Numbered from the stretch's first letter, positions 16,757-24,990 are shown. The stretch: 34,785 nt of DNA from Acidisphaera sp. S103 (GCF_009765975.1 NZ_LMUJ01000095.1:1-34785), one strand, 5' to 3'. Notes: a model not told the origin generated them from the sequence alone. Program-made: numbers and translations.

Positions 16757-16890
16757 CGCCGTCGTGTGGGCCTTCGCCGATAACCGATCGTAAATGCTCG
16801 CGCATCCAAACCGGCGCTTGAACGGCACGGCGTGGCCGCATAACATCGAAGACAAGCGGCACCGGTGCTGCCAATAGCGACCGGAACATT

Positions 16891-16911
16891 CCTTATTTGG
16901 TCCAATAAAGG
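16891..16911 (+). promoter_or_regulatory. Near-palindrome at the ribosome binding site of the orphan gene
   Basis: CCTTATTTGGTCCAATAAAGG is a 21-nt near-palindrome (8 of 10 pairs) that contains the AAAGG ribosome-binding sequence of the gene starting at 16920. It could be a repressor operator or an mRNA hairpin that masks the site. Confidence 0.35.
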
Positions 16912-16919
16912 AAAATAAA

Positions 16920-17915
16920 ATGTCAGGTGTCCAAAATTCAGACATTCCACCGGGGTGGGTCGGAGGCTTTGCCGAGTCCAATCCGGCATTCGCTTATCCA
17001 AACCCCGACCTGTCATCGTTGCCGATGCTGGACAATATGGCCAACATCGATTTATTGCAGCGCCAGCAGGCGGTGAAGTGGCCGGAGTTCAGTTGGGAGA
17101 CCGTTCCCGGAACGCCCTCATCCCGGTGTTTCCAAATGTTCGCCCCCGATATTTCCCGGCTGGGTTATACCGACGCCGGGCGTGTATATTCGATCATTTG
17201 TCCACAGCAAGGGGCATGTTCGCCTTCGTTCGGCTGCCTGAATGTCGAAGTCACGGTGACCGGCCAGCGAGGTTGGGCAAACGAGACCAACCGCGAGATG
17301 GCGGCGGACATGACCGTCGAAGGCAAGATCTGGTTCAGTCCGAGCGCGAAGCAAAATGCGATTGTGAAATTTTTGTGGACGCTGTTCGCTGGTAGCGGGC
17401 TGCCGTTTCCCGCTGACAAGGCGCACGCGATCAGAGTTACGACTCACAAGCGCCAAGATCCGACGCAGCCTATTTTCCCGGTTCGAAGGGGTGAGAGCAC
17501 GCTATTCAAGAGCCCCGATTTCGCCAGGCACACGGATGTAGCCTGGACCGTCGCCAATATCGACGTGGAAATCGGCCCAATCATCAAAACCGGCAACAAG
17601 GTCGTCGATGATTTCAACCAGTTGATCATGGATGTTTTCAACCTGGCGTCCGGCAACCTGCTGCTGTCCGGCAACGTGCTGTCCTGGAACGTGTGGTTCG
17701 AATCACCCCATTTGGTGGACCGGACGGAGTGGCGAGAGCATGCGGAGAAATGGCGGGAATCCATCGACGCGGACCACGGCAGCCCCGACGGCGAGGGGAC
17801 GTCTCCACGGTATTTCGATGGTACTCCGTTCAAGCCTGTCGATGCGCTTATAGAGGAAGAGATCAAGAAAATTATCGATTATCTGAAAAATCATTTCGGT
17901 AAGTTGGCCGCGTAA
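16920..17915 (+). CDS. Protein of unknown function in an A/T-richer patch
   Basis: I do not recognise this 331-residue protein. It has no signal peptide or membrane helix, and is rich in Pro, Trp and Asn. Visible features are a Pro/Asn N-terminus (PPGWVGGFAESNPAFAYPNP), a cysteine-bearing middle (IICPQQGACSPSFGC, then VEVTVTG, suggestive of a beta fold), the segment IDVEIGPIIKTGNKVVDDFN, and a Lys/Glu-rich C-terminal helix (IEEEIKKIIDYLKNHFGKL). The ATG at 16920 has AAAGGA 8 nt upstream. Codons and the surrounding DNA are visibly less G/C-rich than the neighbours, and there are gene-free stretches on both sides (207 and 640 nt), so recent acquisition is likely. It lies behind the PHA synthase-like gene, but a granule role is only a guess. 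Confidence 0.75.
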   Translation: MSGVQNSDIPPGWVGGFAESNPAFAYPNPDLSSLPMLDNMANIDLLQRQQAVKWPEFSWETVPGTPSSRCFQMFAPDISRLGYTDAGRVYSIICPQQGACSPSFGCLNVEVTVTGQRGWANETNREMAADMTVEGKIWFSPSAKQNAIVKFLWTLFAGSGLPFPADKAHAIRVTTHKRQDPTQPIFPVRRGESTLFKSPDFARHTDVAWTVANIDVEIGPIIKTGNKVVDDFNQLIMDVFNLASGNLLLSGNVLSWNVWFESPHLVDRTEWREHAEKWRESIDADHGSPDGEGTSPRYFDGTPFKPVDALIEEEIKKIIDYLKNHFGKLAA

Positions 17916-18078
17916 TCATCGCACTGAATGCGGTTGGTGTTTGCGTCGAAAATGAAATGGTCAGGTCGCGCCGGATGTGTGTTCCGACCGGCCTGTCCGA
18001 TAGCGACGCACGCGACGGCCAAGTAAAATCGCGACGTGATCGAGCCGCGGTCCCGAATGCATTGGTTGATGATGAACC

Positions 18079-18111
18079 CTTTTCTCGGCGATCTCTGCGC
18101 CCCGCTCTGCG
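18079..18111 (+). repeat. Left arm of a 33-bp inverted repeat
   Basis: This 33-nt arm is the exact reverse complement of 18260-18292. It contains two CTCTGCG units (18093-18099 and 18105-18111). Short CTCTGCG/CGCAGAG-based repeats occur dispersed in many bacterial genomes. The two arms border a 148-nt interior. Confidence 0.8.
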
Positions 18112-18259
18112 TTGAAAGCCCAAGCCAAAAACAGACACCGGCCCATCTGCGTTGCCGCCCGTTTTTAGCGAACAGGTCGAACCAGAGGTTTTGCTGCACG
18201 TCCATCGATCCCAATCAATGACGGCAGAGCGAATCGACACCGCTCTTTAACGCAGAGGA

Positions 18260-18292
18260 CGCAGAGCGGGGCGCAGAGATCGCCGAGAAAAG
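18260..18292 (+). repeat. Right arm of a 33-bp inverted repeat
   Basis: This is the exact reverse complement of 18079-18111. Together with flanking sequence it holds three CGCAGAG units (18251-18257, 18260-18266, 18272-18278), one more than the left arm, so the right side looks like the fuller copy of a dispersed repeat. Confidence 0.8.
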
Positions 18293-18555
18293 TTTTGTCG
18301 AACACCATCCGCTCAGGCTTTTTTGTACCTCGTCCCGCGGCCCCCAACATCATATCAAACGAGGCCGGTTCCGCAGCGCGGACAAAATCGGGCGTTCGAT
18401 TCAATGCGATTTCAGCTATCTTTACATCGTCATCTGGATATCTCTCATCGTTCGCCAGGCGCGCGCAGTTCAGGCGCACTCACTACGAAATTGCCGGAAC
18501 TTGACCGCACCTCATCCCGGGGTTTTCCTGTCCTCACACCTGGGAGAATTTCATC

Positions 18556-19269
18556 ATGGCCGGCAAGCTACCTAAAGTCATCGTCTTCGACACATTCGGT
18601 TCGGTCGTTGATTGGCGATCCAGCCTGATCGCCGACCTAACGGCCTTTGGTGCCACGAAGGGCATCACCGCCGATTGGGCTGCCCTGGTCGATGCCTGGC
18701 GTGCCGCCTATCGCCCGTCCATGGACCGCGTGCGCAAGGGCGAACAACCTTGGACCAAGTTGGATAACCTGCATCGCGCGTCACTGGATCGCTTGATCGC
18801 CGATTTCGGCATCAAGGGCCTGTCCGAGGAAGACCTGGCCCACATCAACCTGGGCTGGCACCGGCTGCATCCGTGGCCCGATTCCGTGCCCGGCCTGACC
18901 CGGCTGAAGTCGCGCTTCATCATCGGACCGCTATCGAACGGCAATGTCTCGTTGCTGCTGAACATGGCGAAGTTCGCCGGCATCCCGTGGGACATGATCT
19001 TCGGGTCCGACCTGTTCCAGCACTTCAAGCCTGACCCGGAGACCTATCTCGGGGTCGCCAAGATGCTGGACCTGCGGCCCGACCAGGTCATGCTGGGGGC
19101 CGCGCATAACGGTGACCTCGGCAAGGCCAGGGCGTGCGGCCTGCTGACGGCGTTCTTCCCCCGTCCCACCGAATACGGGCCGCACCAAAAGCGTGATTAT
19201 GCGGCGGACCAGGATTGGGACATCGTCGCCACAGACATCCAGGACATGGCCGCCAAGCTGGGTGTATGA
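18556..19269 (+). CDS. HAD-superfamily protein, haloacid dehalogenase type II-like
   Basis: The 237-residue protein fits the L-2-haloacid dehalogenase branch, which hydrolyses 2-halo acids through an aspartyl ester. Motif I is VIVFDTFGSVVDWR with nucleophile D12, motif II is PLSNGN (S127), and motif III is the lysine of FKPDPETY (K158). The fourth motif reads GAAHNGDLGKARACGL (D187). The position equivalent to Thr14 in characterised enzymes is serine, and the Ser-Asn pair before the last aspartate is replaced by Ala-His, a pattern seen in many annotated but untested relatives. True dehalogenase activity is therefore uncertain; other small phosphatase or epoxide-type roles are possible. It stands alone, 97 nt before the thiolase gene. 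Confidence 0.85.
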   Translation: MAGKLPKVIVFDTFGSVVDWRSSLIADLTAFGATKGITADWAALVDAWRAAYRPSMDRVRKGEQPWTKLDNLHRASLDRLIADFGIKGLSEEDLAHINLGWHRLHPWPDSVPGLTRLKSRFIIGPLSNGNVSLLLNMAKFAGIPWDMIFGSDLFQHFKPDPETYLGVAKMLDLRPDQVMLGAAHNGDLGKARACGLLTAFFPRPTEYGPHQKRDYAADQDWDIVATDIQDMAAKLGV

Positions 19270-19287
19270 AGCCTCGGGCTTGCATTT

Positions 19288-19325
19288 TGCTGCCGTCTTA
19301 CGCACTTGATCGTATGACGGTAGCA
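19288..19325 (+). promoter_or_regulatory. Long hairpin between the HAD gene and the thiolase gene
   Basis: TGCTGCCGTC (19288-19297) pairs with GACGGTAGCA (19316-19325) with one G-U pair. Inside, TACG (19299-19302) pairs with CGTA (19311-19314) after a T-T mismatch, leaving an 8-nt loop. It begins 18 nt after the HAD stop and ends about 30 nt before the thiolase ribosome binding site (GGAAGGAGAG). It may act as a terminator or as a leader/operator element. There is no T-tract on the plus strand. Confidence 0.45.
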
Positions 19326-19366
19326 TCCCGCAAGTCGCAGGATAAACCGCGGAAGGAGAGCAGGAC

Positions 19367-20539
19367 ATGGACGACATCGTCATCGTCTCGGCGGCACGTA
19401 CGGCCGTGGGCAGCTTCAACGGCGCGTTGAGTTCGATTCACGCCCACGACTTGGGCGCGGTCGCACTGCAAGCCGCGTTTTCCCAGGCCGGCATACAAGC
19501 ATCCGACGTGGATGAGGTGATCTTCGGCCAGGTCCTCGCCGCCGGTGAGGGCCAGAACCCGACCCGCCAGGCGGCGCGCATCTCCGGCATCCCGGATTCG
19601 GCGACGGCGTTCGGCATCAACCAGGTGTGCGGGTCGGGCCTGCGCGCCGTCGCCCTGGCGGCGCAGCAGATCCGCACCGGCGAAAGCGCCATCGTCGCCG
19701 CCGGCGGCATGGAGAGCATGAGCCTGTCCACCCATGCCGCGCATCTGCGCAACGGCACCAAGATGGGCGGGCTGGAATTCGTCGATACCATGTTGAAGGA
19801 CGGACTGTGGGACGCGTTCCACGGCTATCACATGGGCAACACGGCAGAGAATGTCGCCGCGAAGTACCAGATCACGCGGGAGCAGCAGGATGCATTCGCG
19901 CTGGGGTCGCAGCAGAAGGCCTCCGCCGCGCAGAAATCCGGCCGGTTCAAGGATGAGATCGCGCCGGTCACGGTGAAGACCCGCAAGGGCGATATCCAGG
20001 TGGTGGACGACGAATACATCCGTCACGACTCCAGCGCCGAGACCATGGCGCGCCTGCGTCCCGCCTTCACCAAGGACGGCACGGTAACCGCCGGCAACGC
20101 CTCCGGCATCAACGACGGTGCCGCGGCGCTGATCCTGATGACCGCCAGCGAAGCCGCCAAGCGCGGGCTGACCCCGCTGGCGCGGATCGCGGGGTTCGCG
20201 ACCGCGGGCGTCGATCCGGCGGTGATGGGGACCGGTCCAATTCCGTCGACTCGCAAAGTGCTGGGCCGGGTGGGCTGGAAGCCGGACGATCTGGACCTGG
20301 TGGAGGCCAACGAGGCGTTTGCGGCGCAGGCGCTCGCGGTGAACAAGGACCTGGGCTGGGACACCGGCAAAGTGAACGTCAATGGTGGCGCGATCGCCAT
20401 CGGCCATCCGATTGGCGCTTCGGGCGCCCGCATCCTGGTGACGCTGCTACACGAAATGCAGAAGCGGGATGCTAAGAAGGGTTTGGCGACTCTGTGCATC
20501 GGTGGCGGGATGGGCGTCGCTATGGCGCTGGAGCGCTAA
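19367..20539 (+). CDS. Acetyl-CoA acetyltransferase (thiolase)
   Basis: This biosynthetic-type thiolase condenses two acetyl-CoA to acetoacetyl-CoA, or does the reverse. In PHA producers it feeds the polymer precursor pathway (PhaA/AtoB). The 390 residues match the family length. The acyl-carrying cysteine is C88 in [11 protein letters not shown]347 lies in [11 protein letters not shown] and the second cysteine C377 in CIGGGMG. The start is ATG 19367 with GGAAGGAGAG upstream. phaB, which often adjoins phaA, is not here. The PHA synthase-like gene lies about 3 kb away, so supply of precursor for it is plausible but not proven. phaA and atoB are not separable from the sequence alone. Confidence 0.93.
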   Translation: MDDIVIVSAARTAVGSFNGALSSIHAHDLGAVALQAAFSQAGIQASDVDEVIFGQVLAAGEGQNPTRQAARISGIPDSATAFGINQVCGSGLRAVALAAQQIRTGESAIVAAGGMESMSLSTHAAHLRNGTKMGGLEFVDTMLKDGLWDAFHGYHMGNTAENVAAKYQITREQQDAFALGSQQKASAAQKSGRFKDEIAPVTVKTRKGDIQVVDDEYIRHDSSAETMARLRPAFTKDGTVTAGNASGINDGAAALILMTASEAAKRGLTPLARIAGFATAGVDPAVMGTGPIPSTRKVLGRVGWKPDDLDLVEANEAFAAQALAVNKDLGWDTGKVNVNGGAIAIGHPIGASGARILVTLLHEMQKRDAKKGLATLCIGGGMGVAMALER

Positions 20540-20582
20540 CCGCCGGCCCGGCTGACTGGAACGCGGCGCGATCTCGGTGCAT

Positions 20583-20607
20583 CGTTCCCCCATAGGTTGG
20601 GGGAACG
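20583..20607 (+). promoter_or_regulatory. Perfect 9-bp hairpin just before the CoA-transferase start
   Basis: CGTTCCCCC (20583-20591) and GGGGGAACG (20599-20607) are exact complements around ATAGGTT. The stem ends 7 nt before the ATG at 20615, so it covers the place where ribosomes would bind. It may limit translation or serve as a terminator for the thiolase gene, whose stop lies 43 nt upstream. Confidence 0.5.
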
Positions 20608-20614
20608 TGGCGAG

Positions 20615-22606
20615 ATGGCGGTGCTGGATGGGTTTCGGGTGGTTCAGGTCGGGCCGGGTTTGGCTGCGGCGGTCTGCGGGCGTCTGTTCGCGGATGTCGG
20701 CGCCGAGGTTGCTCGGATCGATCCGGACCGGTCCTCGGTGCTGGCGCAGCATCTTAATCATGGTCCCGCAGGGAATACCGTGGCGGCAGCCGACCTGATT
20801 GTCTGCGAGGGTAGCCCGGACACCCTGCGGCGCTCGGGCCGGGACCCTGAAACACTGCGGGCAATCAATCCCCGGGCCGCTTTGGTGCTGATTTCCCCGT
20901 TCGGCCAGAGCGGGCCGCGGGCGGAGGAGCCGGCCACCGACCTGACGCTGTTCTTCGCCAGCGGCATCGCTCGTATGCTGACGGGCCAGGTGGACGACCT
21001 GGACGAAGCGCCGATGCGGCCGGTTGGTGAGCAATCCGCGTTTCTCGGGGGTTTGGCGGCGGCGTGTGCTGGGATGCATGCGGCACTGACGGCCAATGGC
21101 GCCGCGGTCGATGTCTCTATCCACGAGGCGCTGGCGACGTTGGCGATGACGGAGCTGACCCGAGCGGGGCGGACTGGAAAGAGCTGGTCGCGCAAGCGGG
21201 TGGCAGATGGGAATGGTGCGACCGTCTGTATTCTGCCGGCCAGCGACGGGTACGCGGCGATCTCCCCGCGTGAGGATCGGCAGTGGGCGTCGTGGCTGGT
21301 AGCGATGGGCTCGCCGGCCTGGGGTGGGGAGGCGCGATTCGCCACCAAGAAGGACCGTGTGGCGAACTGGGACGCACTGCACGCCCTGATGGCGGATTGG
21401 AGCCGCGACAAGACCAAACAATGGATCGCCGAGACCGCTCAGGCGGCGCACGTGCCCAGTTTTCCGCTGTGCGAGCCGGCCGAACACCTGGGGTCCTCAC
21501 AGCTTCGCCACCGGGGCTTCTTCCGGCCGGCGACCGTGTCCGGGCAGACCGTGCAGGTGCCGGGGTCGCCGTTCGGGCTGGGCCTTAGCGAGGGTGGCGG
21601 CGCCGTGTCCACGTCCCCGGGACGATTGCCGTTATCCGGCGTGCGTGTGCTCGATTTCAGTTGGGTGATCGCTGGACCGACCGCCACGCGCTATCTCGCC
21701 GCAATGGGGGCGGAAGTCATCAAGATCGAGGCGCCCGGTCAGGGCGATCCGGGCCGGGCGTCGGAACTGCACAGTGTTCTGGGACAGGCGAAGAAGGCCA
21801 TCGTCCTGGATCTGAAGAAGCCCGAGGCGATCGCCGCCGCCAAGGCTCTGGCCGCAAACGCCGATGTGCTGGTGGAGAATTTCGCGACCGGCGTGATGGA
21901 TCGGTTGGGGCTGGGCGCCGAGGCGTTGCGGGCGGTCAATCCGCGGCTGATCTATGTGTCGGCCTCAGGGCTGGGCCGGACGGGGCCGGAATCGCGTGCC
22001 GTCGCCTACGGAACGCTGCTGCAGTGCTACGCCGGGTTTGCCGGGCTGAACCGCCATCCCGGCGTGCCGCCGCGTGTTGGGATGGCGTGGCTGGACCCGA
22101 TGTGTGGGCTGATGCTGGCATTCATCACCGCGGCCGCGTTGTGGCGCCGCCGTTCCGGCCAGGTGGCTCGCGTCGATTTCTCGATGATCGAGGCGATGCT
22201 GTGGACGATGGCGGACCCGTTGCTGGCCGGGCAGTTACCGGACGTGCGCCCTGCGCCGGAATGCGGGGCGGTGTATCGTCGCGCCGGTGCGGATGACTGG
22301 CTATGCGTCGATCCGGCACCGGAGGTTCCGCCGTGTGACATTGACAGCGCGGCGGCATTTACCCGCGGCGAGGTAGCGGCCGCGGCACTAGCGCGATCCG
22401 CCGACCTCGTGGCCAGCGACCATCTGCGGGCTCGCGGCTTCTGGGACGAGGACGAGCTGCCGGGGCTGCCGTGGCGCGCGTCCTTTGGCCGGACGACGGG
22501 GAAGGCACCGGGGCTGGGGGCCGATACGGACGCGGTGTTGCGAGATGCGGCCGGACTGTCTCCCGATAAAATTGCGCGCCTGCGGGAAGCCGGCGCACTG
22601 GGGTGA
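20615..22606 (+). CDS. Two-domain family III CoA-transferase (CaiB/BaiF type)
   Basis: Family III enzymes move CoA between carboxylic acids through an aspartyl-CoA intermediate. This 663-residue protein contains two copies of the fold. The first copy (1 to about 340) starts RVVQVGPGLAAAVCGRLFADVGAEVARID and is diverged. The second (about 345-663) starts LSGVRVLDFSWVIAGPTATRYL and holds KIEAPGQGDPGR, DLKKPEA and VLVENFATGVMDRLG. The catalytic aspartate is probably the D of GMAWLDPMCG in the second copy. The matching place in the first copy reads PVGEQSAFLGG, with glutamate. Start ATG 20615 is chosen; a TTG at 20597 lies inside the hairpin. The substrate is unknown; neighbours suggest acyl-CoA catabolism. 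Confidence 0.88.
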   Translation: MAVLDGFRVVQVGPGLAAAVCGRLFADVGAEVARIDPDRSSVLAQHLNHGPAGNTVAAADLIVCEGSPDTLRRSGRDPETLRAINPRAALVLISPFGQSGPRAEEPATDLTLFFASGIARMLTGQVDDLDEAPMRPVGEQSAFLGGLAAACAGMHAALTANGAAVDVSIHEALATLAMTELTRAGRTGKSWSRKRVADGNGATVCILPASDGYAAISPREDRQWASWLVAMGSPAWGGEARFATKKDRVANWDALHALMADWSRDKTKQWIAETAQAAHVPSFPLCEPAEHLGSSQLRHRGFFRPATVSGQTVQVPGSPFGLGLSEGGGAVSTSPGRLPLSGVRVLDFSWVIAGPTATRYLAAMGAEVIKIEAPGQGDPGRASELHSVLGQAKKAIVLDLKKPEAIAAAKALAANADVLVENFATGVMDRLGLGAEALRAVNPRLIYVSASGLGRTGPESRAVAYGTLLQCYAGFAGLNRHPGVPPRVGMAWLDPMCGLMLAFITAAALWRRRSGQVARVDFSMIEAMLWTMADPLLAGQLPDVRPAPECGAVYRRAGADDWLCVDPAPEVPPCDIDSAAAFTRGEVAAAALARSADLVASDHLRARGFWDEDELPGLPWRASFGRTTGKAPGLGADTDAVLRDAAGLSPDKIARLREAGALG

Positions 22607-22622
22607 ACGGCCCGCGCCGCCT

Positions 22623-23540
22623 TCAGTACTCCCCGCTGCGGTAAGCTTCGTCTAGCCGTTTGGCGTCTTCCTCGGACGGTTCCGGCCAGGGTTCGCCACG
22701 CTTGCGTAGCGTACCGGTGAAATTGGGCGGGCGCTTTGCGTTGAACGCAGCCCTGCCCTCCTCACCGTCCATCGTCGTCTGGATCAGCATCGAGTTCATC
22801 AGGTTCTGGATGTGCCAGGCCTGGTCGTCCGGCAGGTTGCCGAAGCGGATCACGAACTCCTTCATCATCCGCACGGCGGCGGGCGGCAGGGTGACGATGT
22901 GCCGGGCGAGTTTTTCCGCACGCTCCATCAGCTGGGCATGTGGGACGACTTCGTTGATCAGGCCTACGCGCAAAGCCTCCGCCGCATCGAAGGCCTCATC
23001 AGTCAGCAGGATCTTCATCGCGTCGACGTAGCGCAATTGCTTCACCAGCATGGCCGGACCGGGGCCGTTGCCGACCCAACCCTGGGTCAGCAGGCCGAAT
23101 TTGAAGCGGGCGTTCTCGGCGCTGGCGATGCGGATATCGGTGGAGGTCAGCAGCATGTACATGCCCGCCCCGGCGGCCCAGCCGTTGACCGCGGCGATGA
23201 CCGGTTTCCAGACCCGCGGATAATGGTCGCCCATGCGTCCGTCGACGCCGGTTTTCTGGCCGTGCACGGTGCCTGCGAGCGGCCAGTAGATACGCTGGGT
23301 GCGAAGGTATTCACGCTCCTCGAATGTCAGCTCCGGACGGGGTTGCAGGTTGTGGCCGCCGCAGAAATGACGGTCGCCCTTGCCGGTGACGATGGCGCAG
23401 CGGATGTGGCGGTCTTCCCACAGGTCGATCCAGGCCTCCGAGATCGCGTCGGAGGTGGGCTTGTCCAGGATGTTGGCCTTGGCCGGGTTGTTCAGGGTGA
23501 TATAGGCGACCCCGTCTCTTTTCTCGTAGTCGATGGGCAC
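22623..23540 (-). CDS. Crotonase-fold (enoyl-CoA hydratase/isomerase family) protein without the hydratase glutamates
   Basis: The 305-residue protein has the crotonase fold: YITLNNPAKANIL, the oxyanion-hole segment DRHFCGGHNL (56-65), VIAAVNGWAAGAGM (114-127) and EALRVGLINEVVPH. Crotonase uses Glu144 and Glu164 to add water; by alignment of GGGCEL and FGQPEI, these places are Y128 and L150 here, so ordinary hydratase activity is unlikely. An insert around residues 70-108 (FEEREYLRTQRIYWPLAG and on) precedes the second loop. Other crotonase-fold chemistry (hydrolase, isomerase, lyase) is possible. The start is GTG 23540 with AAGGAGGA upstream, much better than the longer open frame. It is convergent with the CoA-transferase gene (16 nt) and divergent from the ATP-grasp gene. 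Confidence 0.85.
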   Translation of the reverse strand: MPIDYEKRDGVAYITLNNPAKANILDKPTSDAISEAWIDLWEDRHIRCAIVTGKGDRHFCGGHNLQPRPELTFEEREYLRTQRIYWPLAGTVHGQKTGVDGRMGDHYPRVWKPVIAAVNGWAAGAGMYMLLTSTDIRIASAENARFKFGLLTQGWVGNGPGPAMLVKQLRYVDAMKILLTDEAFDAAEALRVGLINEVVPHAQLMERAEKLARHIVTLPPAAVRMMKEFVIRFGNLPDDQAWHIQNLMNSMLIQTTMDGEEGRAAFNAKRPPNFTGTLRKRGEPWPEPSEEDAKRLDEAYRSGEY

Positions 23541-23689
23541 GGGTGGGGTCCTCCTTGAATGGTTGCCGCCGGCGCGGGAGGGAATTGTTGAGAGGGCGGC
23601 GGCCGGAATGTCAAATGGCCGGCGTCGGTGGAAAGGAATCATTAACCTTTCGCTGGCACAGTGTTCGGGTAACCCGAGGCGGAAACCCG

Positions 23690-24973
23690 ATGTCGTTCAT
23701 TGACGCGAAGCTGCCGGCGCTGAGCGATGCGTTTGTTCCACCGATCGTACGCGGCACCGCCGACCTGACCCATTTCGCCTATCAGGGCTATGATTATGAG
23801 GCACTGATGGCGCGTATCGGCGAATTGCTGGGCCGCAACCCGCCGGATGCCGAGGAAGCCGCGTGGACCTACGACGCCGCGATCGTCGCGCAGCTTGGAT
23901 TCCGCCGGGCGGAGGGGTTGAACCTGCAGGATGCGGCACTGGCGGCGGCACAGGTTTATCGGATCGAGGCGGGCGACGGAGGGCCGCAGTCCGAACAGCC
24001 TCCGTTACGGCTGCTCGCGCTGGTCGGTCCGGGCGATCTGATGACCAATACGCCACTCGATTTCCTGACCAACCATCTGAACGTGCGGCTGGATCTGCTC
24101 TACGTGCTGCCTGGGCGTGGGCTGCCGCCGGTCATCCCCGATCATGACGTCGCGTTCTTTGCCGTCGGAGAGGCTGATCCCGCCACTTTGACCCGGTTGC
24201 GCCGGCTGTACGCCGCCTGGCCGCGCCCGGCGCTGAACGATCCACGCTTCCTGCCGGGGTTGGAGCGTGACGCATTGTCGCAGTGCCTGGTTGGGATTCC
24301 TGGTCTGTGCAGTCCCACCGCCGTCACGGTGTCGCGTGCCGCGCTGGATGCGCATCTCGCCACCGGCCGCCCGATCGAGGGTGTCGACTTGCCGGACGGC
24401 CCCTACCTGATCCGACCGGTCGGTTCGCATGCCGGCACCGGCCTGTCCCGCATCCAGACGACGGCGGACCTGAGCGAATATTTGCGTTTCTCCTTCGAGC
24501 GCCAATTCTTCCTGACCGCGTTCGAGGACTACAAAAGTTCGGACAGGCTCTACCGGAAATCGCGCGTCGCCTTCATCGATCGGCAACCATTTCTCTGCCA
24601 CATGGCGATCTCGCAACACTGGATGGTGCATTATCTGAACGCCAGCATGACCGAGTCCGCCGAACGGCGTGCCGAGGAAGCCGGCGCGATGGCCAGTTTC
24701 GAAGCCGGTTTCGCCCGCCGCCACGCGGCCGCGTTCGATGCGCTGCATGAACGGCTGGACTTCGACTACTACTCCATCGACTGCGCCGAGACCCGTGACG
24801 GCCGATTGCTGGTGTTCGAGGCGGATACGGCGGCCATCGTTCATCTGATGGATCCGCCGGAGCTGTTTCCCTACAAGCAGCCGGCGATGCGCAAGGTTTT
24901 CGCCGCGTTCGACGCGATGCTGCGGCGGCGGGCAGAACTTACGCGGCCCTTACTTCGTTCGGTCACGGGCTGA
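23690..24973 (+). CDS. Orphan ATP-grasp-like protein
   Basis: This 427-residue protein is soluble. The C-terminal half looks like an ATP-grasp domain: YLIRPVGSHAGTG (239-251) resembles the nucleotide-binding strand and glycine-rich loop, and DYYSIDCAETRDGRLLVFEAD (359-379) resembles the metal-binding end with acidic residues at 364, 377 and 379. The N-terminal part (1 to about 230) includes LLALVGPGDLMTNTPLDFL, which looks like a Rossmann-type preATP domain. ATP-grasp enzymes join a carboxylate to an amine or thiol via acyl phosphate; the substrate is unknown. The ATG at 23690 has GAGG 9 nt upstream. It is convergent with selB (17-nt gap). RimK, glutathione synthetase or D-Ala-D-Ala ligase-like chemistry cannot be told apart. 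Confidence 0.65.
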   Translation: MSFIDAKLPALSDAFVPPIVRGTADLTHFAYQGYDYEALMARIGELLGRNPPDAEEAAWTYDAAIVAQLGFRRAEGLNLQDAALAAAQVYRIEAGDGGPQSEQPPLRLLALVGPGDLMTNTPLDFLTNHLNVRLDLLYVLPGRGLPPVIPDHDVAFFAVGEADPATLTRLRRLYAAWPRPALNDPRFLPGLERDALSQCLVGIPGLCSPTAVTVSRAALDAHLATGRPIEGVDLPDGPYLIRPVGSHAGTGLSRIQTTADLSEYLRFSFERQFFLTAFEDYKSSDRLYRKSRVAFIDRQPFLCHMAISQHWMVHYLNASMTESAERRAEEAGAMASFEAGFARRHAAAFDALHERLDFDYYSIDCAETRDGRLLVFEADTAAIVHLMDPPELFPYKQPAMRKVFAAFDAMLRRRAELTRPLLRSVTG

Positions 24974-24990
24974 TCCCGGCACGTCAGTGA

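Larger units (their letters stand above)
17916..18555. other. 640-nt gene-free stretch with an inverted repeat
   Basis: No convincing gene lies here. The stretch holds a pair of inverted 33-nt arms made of cgcagag units. Minus-strand open frames (18165-18479 and 17891-18214) run through the repeat arms and look like by-products. The composition is less G/C-rich than the rest of the window. Just before the HAD gene the sequence returns to the usual style, with GGGAG about 13 nt ahead of its ATG. Confidence 0.6.

Noticed and set aside
18165..18479. Minus-strand frame of 104 codons in the gene-free stretch
   Set aside because: It runs straight through the right arm of the inverted repeat (reading LGDLCAPLCVLCV), a known by-product of such repeats; no ribosome site or family match.
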